The position numbers and the translations under genes were made by a program. DNA of 64,000 nucleotides from Tenebrio molitor (taxonomy: Eukaryota; Arthropoda; Insecta; Coleoptera; Tenebrionidae). The notes beneath the pieces were generated by a model. That model saw only the letters and a list, made by a program, of their open reading frames with translations. It had not been told where the DNA came from and did no database searches. Of the stretch, positions 12,677 to 24,109 are shown piece after piece. The stretch lies in contig NC_091047.1 of NCBI RefSeq assembly GCF_963966145.1, positions 26,660,001 to 26,724,000 of the forward strand. Reading direction: 5' to 3'. How positions within the stretch are numbered: the first letter of the stretch is position 1; each line of letters begins with the position of its first letter.

Positions 12677-13058
12677 CCCCGTGATCAAGAAGGACTGTTT
12701 AAGTTGGTAATGCTGAATTTTATTTTTAAATGGTACAACTGGAGTTACTTCCGGTTGTTGACGGCCTCACACTGACAACCGCATCAGTGACAAGTAAAAT
12801 TTGACATTTCAAATTAAATTAAACATGCTGGTGAATCGTTCGAGACAAGAGTTAATTTATGTTTAGAGCAAAATAGGGAGCACTTCGAGAATTTCCTTTA
12901 GTTAATTTTTAGATTATTAGGCCGAATTCCGACTTTGATTTCTTTTTGCCGTTAATTTTTACTCTCATAACCTACCATTTTGTCGTTATTAATGCTACGT
13001 CAGATATCCGAATAATAGCCGAATAAAAAAATGTTCTTAATTGTATTGCCAGCTTAAG
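12677..13058. mobile_element. MITE copy of the GTGATCAA-end family, right end eroded
   Basis: The left 90 bp closely match the element at 55067-55297 (GTGATCAAGAAGGACTGTTT, then AAGTTGG). The stretch at 13030-13058 matches that element's right subterminal region (CTTAATTGTATTGCCAGCTT), but the last 25 bp of TIR are missing. The left flank reads CA where intact copies have TA. Confidence 0.6.
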
Positions 13059-13653
13059 GGGAAGAATACGCTCAGCTGAAACGCTAGTTTTATGCAAAGT
13101 TTGGTAATGTTTTAAGGCCGATAAAATAAACATTACACATTTGAAATTTCATAAATATGTTGTCTTGATATTGTATTATGTGTAGACAACTTTGAAATAA
13201 AAATTTTAGTGTCATATTCCGAATTATAATTAATTTAAAACGGGCTTTTTCCATTGGTATTATTTAATTATGCAAGAGTTTAAAAAAAAATATAATTTCA
13301 TCTACACATCCACGTGTGCTTTGAGAAAAGGATAATGCAAAAAAAAATTGATTGTATTCAGAAATCAATGAAAAAAACCTTTTCGAATGACATAATGTTT
13401 CTGGGTTTGGAGGAAGCGATTCAATGCATATACTAGCTGCATCTCTCTGTCGCTGTCGCGCTTTCACACACATCTGTTTCTAGTGGCCCGGTCCCTGTAC
13501 TGTATCTTCTTCACTTTCCAAGAAATTGAGGCGGTTTTGTCTTTTAAAATTTTTTTTATGAAAAAGTTCAACCCTCATTCTCAGTCTCCCGATAGTCAGT
13601 GTTCAGTCGCCGCTCGTATATATTACGCAAAGGTTTACTAGTGACAAATAATT
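13059..13653. other. Upstream region of the Mutator-like gene
   Basis: No reading frame is supported. It could hold the promoter and 5' end of the Mutator-like element whose first exon starts at 13654, but no core promoter motif was convincingly seen. Confidence 0.3.
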
Positions 13654-15396
13654 ATGGGTAGCAAATCACGTAGATTGTGTAGGCACCGAAAAAGTCGCCA
13701 TTTAATTTCAAAAAGAAATGCCAAGAAGTAAGTAATTTAGTAATCTAATTAACAATGATCTGTACATTAGGTACTAACATCGATTATAAAAATCTAATGT
13801 AGGCAAAGTAGCTATATTTTGGTGCAATTTTCAATTTATTCTAGACCACTTAAATTTAAAAATAAGACCCCAACTGTGATTACGTGCGTAGATAACAATT
13901 TTGAAACTGTTTCAACGGAGGTATTACATACTGTGGAAAATTCTATCGTCAAAAACACTTCTGAAGATGTTTTAGACGATACACCATTAGAAAATCAAGA
14001 AAAGTTGTCGAGGTAAATTCAATAATCAGACACTAGATACTAGATAGGTCCTAATTGCAGAATTTGTAGTACAAATATCGATAAAATTGAAGGCAGGAGG
14101 ATCGTTGACATACAATTTTTTGTTCAGCAAATTTTGAGTTTTCCACATCACGGTCTATTTTCCTGTACGGGAGACAGTGTTATAATCCAAAAGGAAATTA
14201 AGTCAGGGTTAATTTCTTCCTTGGAACTTCATTGTCTTATGTGTAATGTGACTCATGCTGTTCATACTGAGGACCCTAAACTGAAAAGTATAAATATCAA
14301 TGGTGCCACGGTTGCTGCAGGTATTGGAATCGGTATTGGAGCTACTCAGTTTAGGGAATTTCTCAGCAATCTCAATATTCCTCCCATTGGTCTCCAGCGT
14401 TATAAAAATTTGGAAAACGAATATTTTGAACAATTCGAAAAGTCCGCGTTGGAAACTATGCTTCAAGCCGGTAAAGATGAAGTTGCTCATGCCATTGAAA
14501 ACGGGCATATCGGACAAGACGGTATTCCAGAAATAATGGTTGTAACGGACGGAGCGTGGTGTAAAAGGTCGTATAAAACCAATTACGATGCACATTCCGG
14601 TGTTGCTTGCATAATAGGTTACCACACAAAAAAAATACTTTTCTTGGGAGTAAAAAATAAATACTGCGTAGTATGCGCCAGATATGGCCCTGAAAAGGTT
14701 CACGCCTGTTTCAAAAATTGGAATGGCACTTCCACCAGTATGGAAAGTAATTTAATCGTTGAAGGATTCAAGTTAAGCATGCAATTACATGGACTTCGAT
14801 ATAAGTTTTTAATTGCTGACGGCGACAGCAGTGTGCATAAAAAACTTCTGGAGTGCAGACCTTATGGCAAAGTGACAATTGAAAAAATAGAATGCAAGAA
14901 TCATCTTCTTCGGAACTATTGCACAAAGTTACGAGACCTCTCAAATAAAAGATTTAGCTCCAAGGGGAAACTGGTACCTGCTGCTTCCAGAAAATGCTTA
15001 AAAGCTTAATATTTTGCGTTTGAGAGTTGCGATCAGTTGTGCAGTAATGCATTACATTGAGATAGATGTACCGGAAAGCGTGAAGATAGCGGAACTGAAG
15101 AAGGACGTTGCAAATAGCCCCAGACATGTTTTTGGAGAGCATCGCAACTGCTCAGATTACTTTTGTAATAAGCAAAAAGACGCACCAACCACTGCAGAAA
15201 CGAGTATGATCTCTAGTATGACCAAGTGTGGTCTGTTGGATGATATTTGTTCAGCGGGATACAGGCTCAAATTTCACGCAACGAGCCTGCTTAAAAATGT
15301 CAATAATAATTCTGCCGAACGCTATAATTCTATTTTAGCCAAGTTTATTGGTGGCAAAAGGGTTGACTATTCAAAGAAAGGAGGGTACGAGATGCG
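13654..15396 (+). pseudogene. Mutator-like transposase, spliced, one frameshift, 3' exon lost
   Basis: Exon 1 (13654-13727, ATG, basic N-terminus rich in Arg/Lys/His) ends at GTAAGT. Exon 2 (13845-14012) lies between CTAG and GTAAAT. Exon 3 starts about 14139 and runs to 15396, just before another GTAAGT; phases agree across both introns. Exon 3 has the Mutator-like transposase layout: VVTDGAWCKRSY (first Asp), CVVCARYG, FLIADGDSSVHKKL (second Asp), ECKNHLLRNYCTKLRDL, and NNSAERYNSILAKFIGGKR (likely catalytic Glu). A 1-nt shift is needed near 15005. No exon follows the last donor, so the C-terminus is missing. This family occurs in arthropod genomes as transposons and as host-like genes; the damage here argues against an active gene. 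Confidence 0.75.
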
Positions 15397-15412
15397 GTAA
15401 GTAAAAATGATA

Positions 15413-15677
15413 ATAAACTAGGCAAAAATGAATAGGCAATTTTGCCTTTTTTGAATTTTTTATAAACCAGTTTAAAATTTGTAATGAAATGTGTTAGAAA
15501 TATATATTTATACACATTAAATGTATCGTTTCTAGTACTTATAACATTTTTAATTTATCTGGTGTTAAGAGTACGTGGGAGGATTGGGGCAATTACGAGT
15601 ATTTTGCTTCCCAAGAAAAATTGTAAAATTCCCTATTCATTTTTGCCTAGTTTATTTAGTCCTTCTTGATCACCCGG
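15413..15677. mobile_element. Inverted-repeat piece ending in GATCACCCGG
   Basis: A 24-bp block (ATAAACTAGGCAAAAATGAA core) at 15413-15437 recurs inverted at 15634-15658. The right side continues into AGTCCTTCTTGATCACCCGG, flanked by TA. That terminus equals the TIR of the MITEs at 55067 and 26200. The matching left terminus was not found next to it, so the extent is uncertain. Confidence 0.5.
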
Positions 15678-15756
15678 TACAATTTATGTATTATTGCTAA
15701 ATAACATAAATTGCAGGCACTACAATAAAGTAATATGTAATAAGTAATTTGTATGT

Positions 15757-16117
15757 ACTATGGCGGACAATAAATTTAGGCCGGCAAATTTCTGACATTT
15801 CAAAAAAGTCAGTGCAAGCGACCATTTATTGTCATTATGACTGATGTGTCAGTTTGTCAAACTGAAGGTTTTCAAGCTGTTTGGCGTTTTCTTCGCCCTT
15901 TTCGTAACTTACAGATCATGACACACTACCATAACTGATTTGTAGTATGCATTTCACTCTGGTGCACGCTTCTTTTCCCAATTTTAATTTTGATTATCGC
16001 TGTCACGATGACAAAAATGACAAAAATCGAAAATGGGGTTAGTTGAACATAATGCCAGCTTCACATTTTGATGTCAAGCCAATGACAGGCCGGCATAAAT
16101 TTATTGTCCACCATAGT
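15757..16117. mobile_element. MITE with about 30-bp TIRs, TA duplication
   Basis: CTATGGCGGACAATAAATTT at the left is mirrored by the right end at 16087-16117 with one or two differences, and TA flanks both ends. The 361-bp length and absent coding match a Tc1/mariner-type MITE. Confidence 0.8.
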
Positions 16118-17031
16118 ACAAACAGGGAATATGGAATTTAAAAAATTTCTATTACATTTGGCACACACTGGTTATTCGTTATTCGTAACCAAAATCATTC
16201 GTTAAATCCTCTTATTCACTCATACAAAAAAAAATCCAGCAAAAAATGTTTTCTTGTTAAACAATATTCATTGTATCATTTAAATAACTCTTCCAACCTT
16301 TTCTTTCCTAGGACGTGAATTAAACAGCACTTATTAAACTCAACACAACGTAGGATCGATGTGTTTTTGTTTTCTTTTTATTTTTTTGTTTGCAACAGTA
16401 TCGTTCAAGAAAAAAATGAGAAAACTCCTAACGGTGAAACGTTACAATCGGAAACGTCATTATATCATCAAAAATTCATTTATTATGTACAATATTTAAG
16501 ATCATCCAAGCAAAAGAAAAATATTTTTTGCCAACAGGGTAATTAATATTGACGATAATTTTCTCTTGGAATTTATTTTATTCGGAGATTTTATAATATG
16601 ATAAACCTTAAAAAATAAAAAATAATATCTTGTGCCTTGCTCAAGTTTCAGAATAGTATATCATATCATAAAGACTGCGGCTCGCTCTTCAATCTATGGG
16701 CTTGCCACAAAAAGACTTTCTACCCTGAATGATATTATACTATTTTATCTTCAAGCGGATCACAAAAAAAAATCGAACATGAACTCGTTAAGTTTTTTCC
16801 TGCAGTTGCATTAATATTACAATTTTCAAATTTTAAGGCAACAGTAATTCCTACTTCCCTTGTAATATTATTTTTTCATAATATTAGTAGGTAATACATA
16901 CTCGTAATATTAGTCTACAATACTACTTAAATTATCCCATGTACTTTCAGCAAATTTCCAGGTAAAACTTACTTAAAATGGTGGATGATCGCGATTTGTA
17001 TTTATTAGTATCCTCAACATTTTTCCTAAGA
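16118..17031. other. No gene recognised
   Basis: AT-rich. A 61-codon frame at 16361-16546 is not supported by domain or splice evidence. Confidence 0.35.
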
Positions 17032-17305
17032 TACAGGGTGTTATTATTAAAAGTTGTACAGCATATTTCCTTCGCATTTTATAAAACATGATATACAGGG
17101 TGGATTTTTAAAATGTGCCGAAATTTTACCTACGAGGTTGTAGGACAACGTAGAAAACTAAAAGCAATTAAAAAAAAATTGAGCTCAAAAAATAAATATC
17201 ATTTTATTTTTTCACATAGAATTTTTAAGATATTTTTTCCGAGTTCTACATGAAGCCAGTAGCTCGTGGTTAAAATATCTATACAGCTTTCAATAACACC
17301 CTGTA
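17032..17305. mobile_element. MITE with TACAGGGTG ends (DUF4817-transposon family)
   Basis: Left end TACAGGGTGTTATT is mirrored by the right end AATAACACCCTGTA. The right subterminal sequence GGTTAAAATATCT is shared with the end of the DUF4817 transposase remnant at 22133, linking them. A second TACAGGGTGG start at 17094 suggests an internal duplication or a nested relative. Confidence 0.7.
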
Positions 17306-17485
17306 TTGTAGCAGGGCCCAAATCTTCGATATCTTGCATTGTCAAATTAGTGATTTCATCGCATCGACAAGCCCTGTCACACCTAACCTACAATAATAAT
17401 AATTTATAATTCTTCCTCTAGGGAACTCGTAAATTTTACCAACGTAGCCAGATTAGATACTTTTCATCAGAATCAGAGCATTATG

Positions 17486-17853
17486 TACAGTGTGGAATAA
17501 AATGATTTACATCTAGTTACCTTTGCATTACCCTTGTAAAAACACGAAATGCCGCTCTACAAAAAAAAAGAAAGCCTAACTTCAAAATATATATCCAAAT
17601 TCCAAATGCGAAGGGATGATATGAATGCAAAATTGAGATTGAAATTAAAAAGGAGCTAACAAAAGCAAGTCACAGCTAGTGTTGAAAGTGGCCCAATTTA
17701 GTAAATTGTAACAATTGTCAATTCGATTGATGACATTTATTGACAGAACTAATAGTTCGGCACTTCGAAAAAAAAGTAGAGCGGTACAGGAAGATTTACT
17801 TGTGCAAAAATTCCAAAGGTAACTAGATGTAAATCATTTTATTCCACACTGTA
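17486..17853. mobile_element. Complete MITE, TACAGTGTGG ends
   Basis: Perfect or near-perfect TIRs of about 38 bp (TACAGTGTGGAATAAAATGA...) lie at both ends, with TA as part of the end or duplication. A half copy at 39151-39410 and one end at 6435-6515 belong to the same family. No coding capacity. The TA and CAGTG start suit Tc1/mariner. Confidence 0.85.
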
Positions 17854-18476
17854 GAAATCATACACTTTTCGCCGGAGACTAGTGCGATTAGATCTCCATA
17901 GAGTTTACCGCGATCAATTGCCATCAATTCTTTGAGCCGTGCCCCGTGCAATGCATTTCGTTTTCACTGGCACCTGACACTTCAGATATTCGCTAAATAT
18001 AACAAAAATTATCAAAACGTAACTAGCAAATGATTACAATTTACATTTACAAATGTTTACTTTTTAACACCGAACGATTTTGACATCACATCTGACAGCA
18101 TGGACACGCCCAAAACAAACGACTCGTAAAATACGACAGTGGAGCCGGACAAATATTTGGTAATAGTTTCGTTGTTTCGCTTTTTAGAGGCCTTATTTTA
18201 ATGGGAGATACGTAATTTAATTATTAATTATTTCGTGTAATTGATAATTGTAATGTGGCAAATGCTTCAAATGACCTTACATTTGACTCGGTCGAGCCCT
18301 CTCTGGGACACTTCTACTCCTAGGACTTGAAGTACTTCTACTCTGCTCAGAAAAAAAATTACACTTTAACTGTCTGTATGGAGATACACAAAGGTGAGAT
18401 TTTCGACCGCTCGAAGATAAAATAATTTTATTAATCATTATCAGAAAGGGTTTTAACGTAGTGAAAAAAATTGAAC
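17854..18476. other. No gene recognised
   Basis: Featureless apart from ordinary AT-rich sequence. Confidence 0.35.
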
Positions 18477-18590
18477 ATACACCACGGTAGAGAAGTTCCT
18501 TATAGCCTTCACGCCTTACATCACTCGGCGCGCCTCGGGATCTAATCTTAGCGCTCTGGCTATAATTATGAACTTCTCTACTTGGTGTAT
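18477..18590. mobile_element. Short hairpin MITE, 114 bp
   Basis: ATACACCACGGTAGAGAAGT at the left is mirrored at 18558-18590 (AACTTCTCTACTTGGTGTAT). The centre is GC-rich (CTCGGCGCGCCTCGGG). Confidence 0.65.
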
Positions 18591-18639
18591 AATATACTAT
18601 TATGCTGTCCTAAGCCGTTAATAGTTATTTGTGTATCAA

Positions 18640-18737
18640 GGGCAAAAAGTGCATCTTTTTTGTCCGAGTTTGGGTTTTCTAGTCGAGGCAGAGCCGAGAC
18701 TTAAAAACAGGCGAGGACAAAAGGCACTTTTTGGCCG
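18640..18737. repeat. Imperfect palindrome
   Basis: GGCAAAAAGTGCATCTTTTT pairs imperfectly with AAAAGGCACTTTTTGGCC, and TTTGTCCGAG with CGAGGACAAA. Probably a small MITE remnant. Confidence 0.5.
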
Positions 18738-20634
18738 AAGTGCACATTAAATTTTTTAAGCAACCGCACGAATTACAAAACAAAAGACATCCTTGGAAAA
18801 ATTACAAATTCATTATATTAATACATTTTAACTACAATGGTGCAACAAGAAGAAAATAATTAAATACAGTGAAAATGTCTTACTTGCTTTGTTTTCACAA
18901 AAAACAAAGAAGTATCAATTTTCGACTTTATTGTCGACATTTTCAATGTTATACAGATCCTCAGATTTTTTCGGAAGCGAGTCTTGTCTTGCAGCGTTTG
19001 CTTCGTCTGCAATGTCCGGCGGCGTATTAGTCATCGCTTCGCCACTTTCACTATCGCTATCGACTCGGTCAACATTCATATTCTTACTTTTTCGCCAAAT
19101 AACCACTACCAGAAGTAAACGATACAACTCTAAAACAATTTGGTTAGGTAAATTTAACTGTCAAATATTTGTTTCTTTTCAGTCGGTTTATTCGGTTTTG
19201 TCGGTTTCATTGTTAACTTACTAAACAGACTAACAGATGGCATCACGGTCCATGCCCTGAAAAGCATGCACTAAAAAGCATGCCCCGAAAAGTGCGTACG
19301 AAAAAGAGTTACTTCTTGTCCGCATGGGAGTACGTAAAATTACCTTTTTCATTAAGGATGCCTAAAAAACTTTTTATGTAAATGCTGACCGCTAAAAATT
19401 AAAACACCTGATCCTCGGTGATATTTTGTACTTAGTTGAAATGCTATTATGTTGTTGTGTTATTTAGTTCGGTAACCACCCCGAGTAATCACTTCTGATT
19501 CACGTGAATATGGCAGTTTCGGGTTGCTCAATTTTGCGGTCTTTGGGTCTGCATACATATTCTTGACCGCAAATTAGACGCCAGATCTGGAAGTTTTCCT
19601 TCACATTAAGTGAACAAGCATAAATCATTTAAATCTGGCCGTCCGGAAATTTCACTTTCTACCCCTTTATTAAAATTTATTATTATATTGCGCATATACA
19701 AAACCGAGTATTCTCTTTCCGAGATTTATTCGCTTTTGATCCCCACATTCTAAATTTTCATTGAACATTTCTTCTACGAGATTTATTTGTTCTTGATCCC
19801 TACGTTCTAAATTTTCATTTGAACAACACTTAATAATTACACACCGTGGAAAAAATGCAAACAAATTATGTAATTGTGGAAGATTACCGTGTCACAAATA
19901 GGTTATAAATAAATTATTTCTCGTTTTGCCGACGAAGGTCTGTGCAATGAATTCATTAATTATCTTGTTTACGTTCGTTATCTCTGATTTCAATGTGAGT
20001 AAAATTTTTTCGAGTCGGTCCACATTTTAGGCACATTTCATTCAATAGTCCATAATGTGTTTTGGACTGTAAGTTTATCATTAAAGCGCTTACATTTTCA
20101 GATATTAAAATTCATGTTGCTCGCCTCTGATATGTAAATATCCGGCCAAGGTTTTGTCATAAAGATGGACATTGGGCCATAAAAGTTAAATAAAATAAAC
20201 ATGTCTAGTAGACTAGTAAATGTTGACCGAATTCGTCTTTGTGCAAATGCAAAGTTAAAAAGTAAAAATTGTTCAGCGAAAATTTTAAAAATTTTCCATC
20301 TAAGGAATTCCTTGATTGAGCTCAACATTAAATTAAATCCTTGTTGTTTTATACACTGACAGTTGTAATTGTCATCGGTAGTTTTCTACAAATTCTTAAA
20401 GTTGAAGTCGTCTGATAGAGACGTATTTAATTTAATTATCTCGCCACAAATACATCAAGAATTTTTATGACAATGAGACACACACCTTCTGCAAGAACTG
20501 TTTACAAAATACTACACAACAATATGCCTCTCAAAAGTGTTCAGCAATAACAATTTTTGAGGTGTAAAATTTTTGCAACATTCACGCTACACAGTCTTGA
20601 TTTGTTAAAATTGTGCATCTGCACAGTTACTATG
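18738..20634. other. About 1.9 kb without a recognisable gene
   Basis: A 111-codon plus-strand frame (18889-19224) and a 70-codon minus-strand frame overlap each other. Neither shows a domain, a good start context or splice sites that extend it. Confidence 0.35.
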
Positions 20635-20842
20635 TACAGTCGATGGACAAATAAACTGGGACAAAAATGACAATCACATAAGTCAAAATTTACAAATTTG
20701 CATCGTTTAATTACGGCTTTGTCACAAATAGGTTAACTTTGGTATGACATATTATATAGACACTGACAAATATATTGACGATTCAATGGTCTGATTTACA
20801 CAGATTAAATTTTAAGTATCCCAGTTTTATTTGTCCACCGAC
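20635..20842. mobile_element. Tc1/mariner-type MITE, TACAGTCG ends
   Basis: Left end TACAGTCGATGGACAAATAA is mirrored by TTTATTTGTCCACCGAC at the right. It lies directly beside a Tc1-type helix-turn-helix remnant (20906-21004), suggesting both derive from one Tc1-like transposon. Confidence 0.7.
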
Positions 20843-20905
20843 ACTTTGACAACGCCAAACTTTTAGCTTTGTAAATGGTATTGAAAGTGACGTTTCTCAA
20901 AATGT

Positions 20906-21004
20906 CACTCAAACATTATCCACATTAATTTCTCTCGCAATGGCTCTTATACTCACACCGTCCCTCAGTCCAACACATTTTTGCAAATCAGATAATTGCG
21001 GCAT
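20906..21004 (-). pseudogene. N-terminal helix-turn-helix of a Tc1-like transposase
   Basis: From the ATG at 21004 the minus strand reads MPQLSDLQKCVGLRDG, then SIRAIAREINV, and stops after about 33 residues. This is the paired-type DNA-binding N-terminus of Tc1-like transposases, where a recognition helix follows an S-I-R-x-I-A-R motif. The rest of the protein, including the DDE/D core, is absent. It abuts the TACAGTCG element, so it is a deletion remnant. Confidence 0.65.
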
Positions 21005-21439
21005 TTCAAAAGTTACGCGCGATTCTGACCTAATATGTCAAATACTGACACTGACTTTATAATCCTTGGTGAAAATCCTGTTTACGCTAAGTAAATTTCG
21101 GAATTTATACAGTGTTTAAATCTTTTCTGTCTGAGATTTCAACGGCCGCAACTGTACGTGTTGAAAGAAATCAAAATAATATCCAACTTGCCTTATACAA
21201 ATATTAATGGTTTACAAGAGAATTAAAGAAAGTTTGTTTGGGAATCGCTGAAAAATTTCAAATTTAGCAGACAATCTTGACGTACTACCTACCTAAAATG
21301 TGAAATTTTTCTATCATTCGAGGTTATGTTGGATTTTTATCGTTAAATTTTTTTAAGTTTCCTCATGGAATTTGTAAACTGATGATAAAATACTGCCTGC
21401 GACTTATTCAAGAACAAAACAACAAAGACTTAAACAACA

Positions 21440-22133
21440 AGGTAAAAAGACTGTAATTGTGAGTGAAAGCACAAAATGAAACATCAAAGAAGTTGCTCAA
21501 GTCCCTGCCATGGTTTGCAATGCAAGTTTCAACACGACGTGCCCAAGAAAGCTGAACTCGACCCAGACTGCCTCTGTTTTCACGAATTTCCTGAGTGGCG
21601 TTTTGAACTCGCAGCCAAACTACAAACTGAAAAACTTTCAGGAGATTTGCAAGACGCCGAATGCTTGTTCGTGGCGGGTTTTCAATTTTGTGAAGAATTT
21701 CTTGTTCTGCAACTAAAATGCGATCTTCTCATTGGCGTCCAAGATGGCGCTTATTCATTTCGAAACGCCCGAAATCGCGAAGATGCTGCACAACGTTGAC
21801 AACGGTCTTGCATTGGGAAGTACCCTTTGAGGAAACCTTTTACCGTAGATTTGCCGTGCTAGCTCTGAATGTCCACAGGCGTCACCATAGATCAAAATCA
21901 TATCGATTTTCTCCAGGTTGGTGGAAGCCATTTTTGATTTAATTGAGTTTCTTGTCAAAGTGACATAAAAAAAGTCTACTATAAATTGAATGACTCCTAA
22001 ACTTTTTTTGACAAAGTTTTAGCCCCTTTTTCTCAAAAAACATCAACATTTGGCTCAATCGTTACCTACTGTAACTCCACTGGAGTTCTATCACTGGTTA
22101 AAATATCTGCACAATTTTCAAAGTCACCTTGTA
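21440..22133 (-). pseudogene. DUF4817-type transposase N-terminal half, frameshifted
   Basis: From the ATG at 21931 the minus strand reads MASTNLEKIDMILIYGD, then SELARQIYGKRFPQRVLPNAR, the signature of DUF4817, a helix-turn-helix found at the N-terminus of insect transposases. A frameshift near 21795 restores VVQHLRDFGRFE. After an in-frame stop a second helix-turn-helix follows (ENPPRTSIRRLANLL and FVVW). The final part RRVETCIANHG resembles the C-terminus of the same family, so the DDE core is deleted. Upstream at 22133 lies ATACAAGGTGACTTTGAAAA, a degraded TACAGGGTG terminus like that of 17032-17305. Confidence 0.7.
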
Positions 22134-23068
22134 TTCGTGTTCTGGCACCTTTAAATCCCCGTGGAGCCATTGAACCTCTATTTTAAAGTAATTGAGAAGA
22201 GATGGAATGTTTTTAATGTCTAATCAAAGTGTTATTAAACAAAACTTTGAGAAACAAAAATAAAAATACATTTTTTTTTCCAATAGGCTGCAGCAAATTT
22301 GAGCCTACATAGAGATGCAATGCGTTCGATAACATTTTTAATTTTTAATTTCACTTGCACTCTCATCCATCAGTTATCACATTTCTATTTTTGAAATGAC
22401 AGTGTAATTCAACTCTAACTCAACATTTATAAATTTATGTTCCCAGTGAATGACGTGTTTGTAATGGATGGACATGCTAAACGAAGTTGAAATGAAAATA
22501 TTCTGAAAATAAACCAACTTGCTGCAATGTCTTACCACTGCAATTTATAGACACAACAAATAGCAATTTTATTTTAGAAATATGTATTACAAATCAAATA
22601 ATTATTAGAATATGAGGGTAGAAGCCTATTTGTTGTTCCTTAGACAGAACATTTTCTCATCGTAGTTTTCTAATGTAGTGTATTTAGTTTAGTGTTTTGC
22701 TAATGTCTCTTATTACTGCTTTATCGTCTGGACAATAGATAGAATTTTGGAAATAAAAGATTATCACCGGAAGCGAGATATGGTGAAAACATTTTATGAA
22801 ATTATCGGTGACAGAGTAATTTTTAGTGGTGATTTAGTAGGTACTCGAATAAAATTTGCCAGCCTCCTTCGGTTTTTTTTTTGCTGTTCAAAAACCGACC
22901 AACTAAAGGGATTTCATGTGACTCTGAGGCTGTAAAACTATAAAATTCAAATTATCGTAGGTTGTCTTTTACATACTAAATCTTAACACAAAGCTGTGCG
23001 TGTGCACGTGCTTTATTTCGTATCTCTGCAAAGTTAATTGTGAAATTGGTGTTGCTGGATTCTTCGAA
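22134..23068. other. No gene recognised; may include LINE 5' UTR
   Basis: The last few hundred bases precede ORF1 of a LINE and could be its 5' UTR and internal promoter. No boundary could be fixed. Confidence 0.3.
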
Positions 23069-24106
23069 ATGCCTCCAAAGGCGAAACCACCCATCATCGA
23101 CGCAGATCTATTCTATGGAGTTGTTGGGGACTGTTTAACCGATTTTTTCAAGAAACACACAACACAGTGCTCCTGTGAACAAGTGATCTTGAATCTCAAT
23201 GATGAGCTAAATAACTGTAAGTCCCTTATAGTGGCACAAACAGCTTTAATCAATCAATTGTACAATGCTGTCATCTATTTGAAGTTCGATTTACATAAAT
23301 CTCAAGGCCCATTCCAGCAAGCTTCTCCGTCTTTTAAATCTGCACGTGAAAAACGCCGATCTGATATTGAAGTAAAAACCAATACACTCTCGGATAGTTC
23401 TTTGGCCACCGATATTACAGTCTATAATAATACTAATAATTTGACAGCGGTTCGACGTCAGTCCTTTGTAAATATTTCTCAACCCAGTGATACAGAAAAA
23501 CTTCAAAATGCAAATTCACCCAATTTGGAGATTTGTCGTTCGAAAGAAGCGGGAAGAAACGCTGACATCACCAGGCAATTACAATCCACCTTTATCGACG
23601 CCTCTGTGATTACAACTAATTTGCCGAAATCGTACGCTCTTGCTGCCTCTTCCTCTGATTTTGTTGCTACAAACCAACAAAAAACATTTAATTCCTCCAA
23701 CCAACATAAGACTACAGTTCCTTCTAGCATAACGGATGTCAGAAGCAACAAACGTTTTGTTTCAAAAAATTCTTCAACTCTAACAGGAGCTAATGCTAAG
23801 CTTGTACCCCTACAGAAGTTTTGCTGGACATACGTTTCCAACTTATCGGCTGATCAGAAAGTTGATGACATTTTAGCCGTGCTTAAAGAACTTGACCAAG
23901 ATGCTTCGTTTGAAGTGGAGAAACCCGCTAACCTTAAGAGAAAACCAACCTCCAGCGCTTTTATCGTTAAAGCTCCGGTTCACCTTCTACCTACAATCCG
24001 AGACCCCGACTTTTGGCCTGCCAACACATACGTCAACACGTACTCCTTTCCAAAGAAAACTACTGAGAATTTTCAGCAGGTGGCAGTGGAACCAACTACA
24101 ACATAA
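23069..24106 (+). CDS. LINE ORF1 (Gag-like nucleic-acid-binding protein), 345 aa
   Basis: The ATG at 23069 (MPPKAKPPIIDADL) is preferred over the upstream GTG of the open frame. Residues about 40-80 form a heptad-like helix (ILNLNDELNN...LINQLYNAV), probably a coiled coil for multimerisation. The middle is Ser/Thr/Asn-rich and low complexity. The C-terminal 90 residues look like the RRM-like fold of insect LINE ORF1 proteins: WTYVSNLSADQKVDDILAVL, then SAFIVKAPVHLL and DPDFWPANTYV. No CCHC knuckle is visible. ORF1 proteins coat the RNA to form the retrotransposition particle. The frame is intact although ORF2 is not. Confidence 0.75.
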   Translation: MPPKAKPPIIDADLFYGVVGDCLTDFFKKHTTQCSCEQVILNLNDELNNCKSLIVAQTALINQLYNAVIYLKFDLHKSQGPFQQASPSFKSAREKRRSDIEVKTNTLSDSSLATDITVYNNTNNLTAVRRQSFVNISQPSDTEKLQNANSPNLEICRSKEAGRNADITRQLQSTFIDASVITTNLPKSYALAASSSDFVATNQQKTFNSSNQHKTTVPSSITDVRSNKRFVSKNSSTLTGANAKLVPLQKFCWTYVSNLSADQKVDDILAVLKELDQDASFEVEKPANLKRKPTSSAFIVKAPVHLLPTIRDPDFWPANTYVNTYSFPKKTTENFQQVAVEPTTT

Positions 24107-24109
24107 GGA

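Noticed and set aside
12677..15677. A single 3-kb Mutator-like transposon bounded by GTGATCAA ends
   Set aside because: The left part already contains the right subterminal region of the 55067 MITE family, so 12677-13058 is a separate MITE copy. The 15677 end belongs to a short inverted-repeat piece.
18889..19224. 111-codon frame as a gene
   Set aside because: Overlaps an equally long opposite frame, and composition (Ser/Phe/Leu-rich) is as expected for AT-rich noise.
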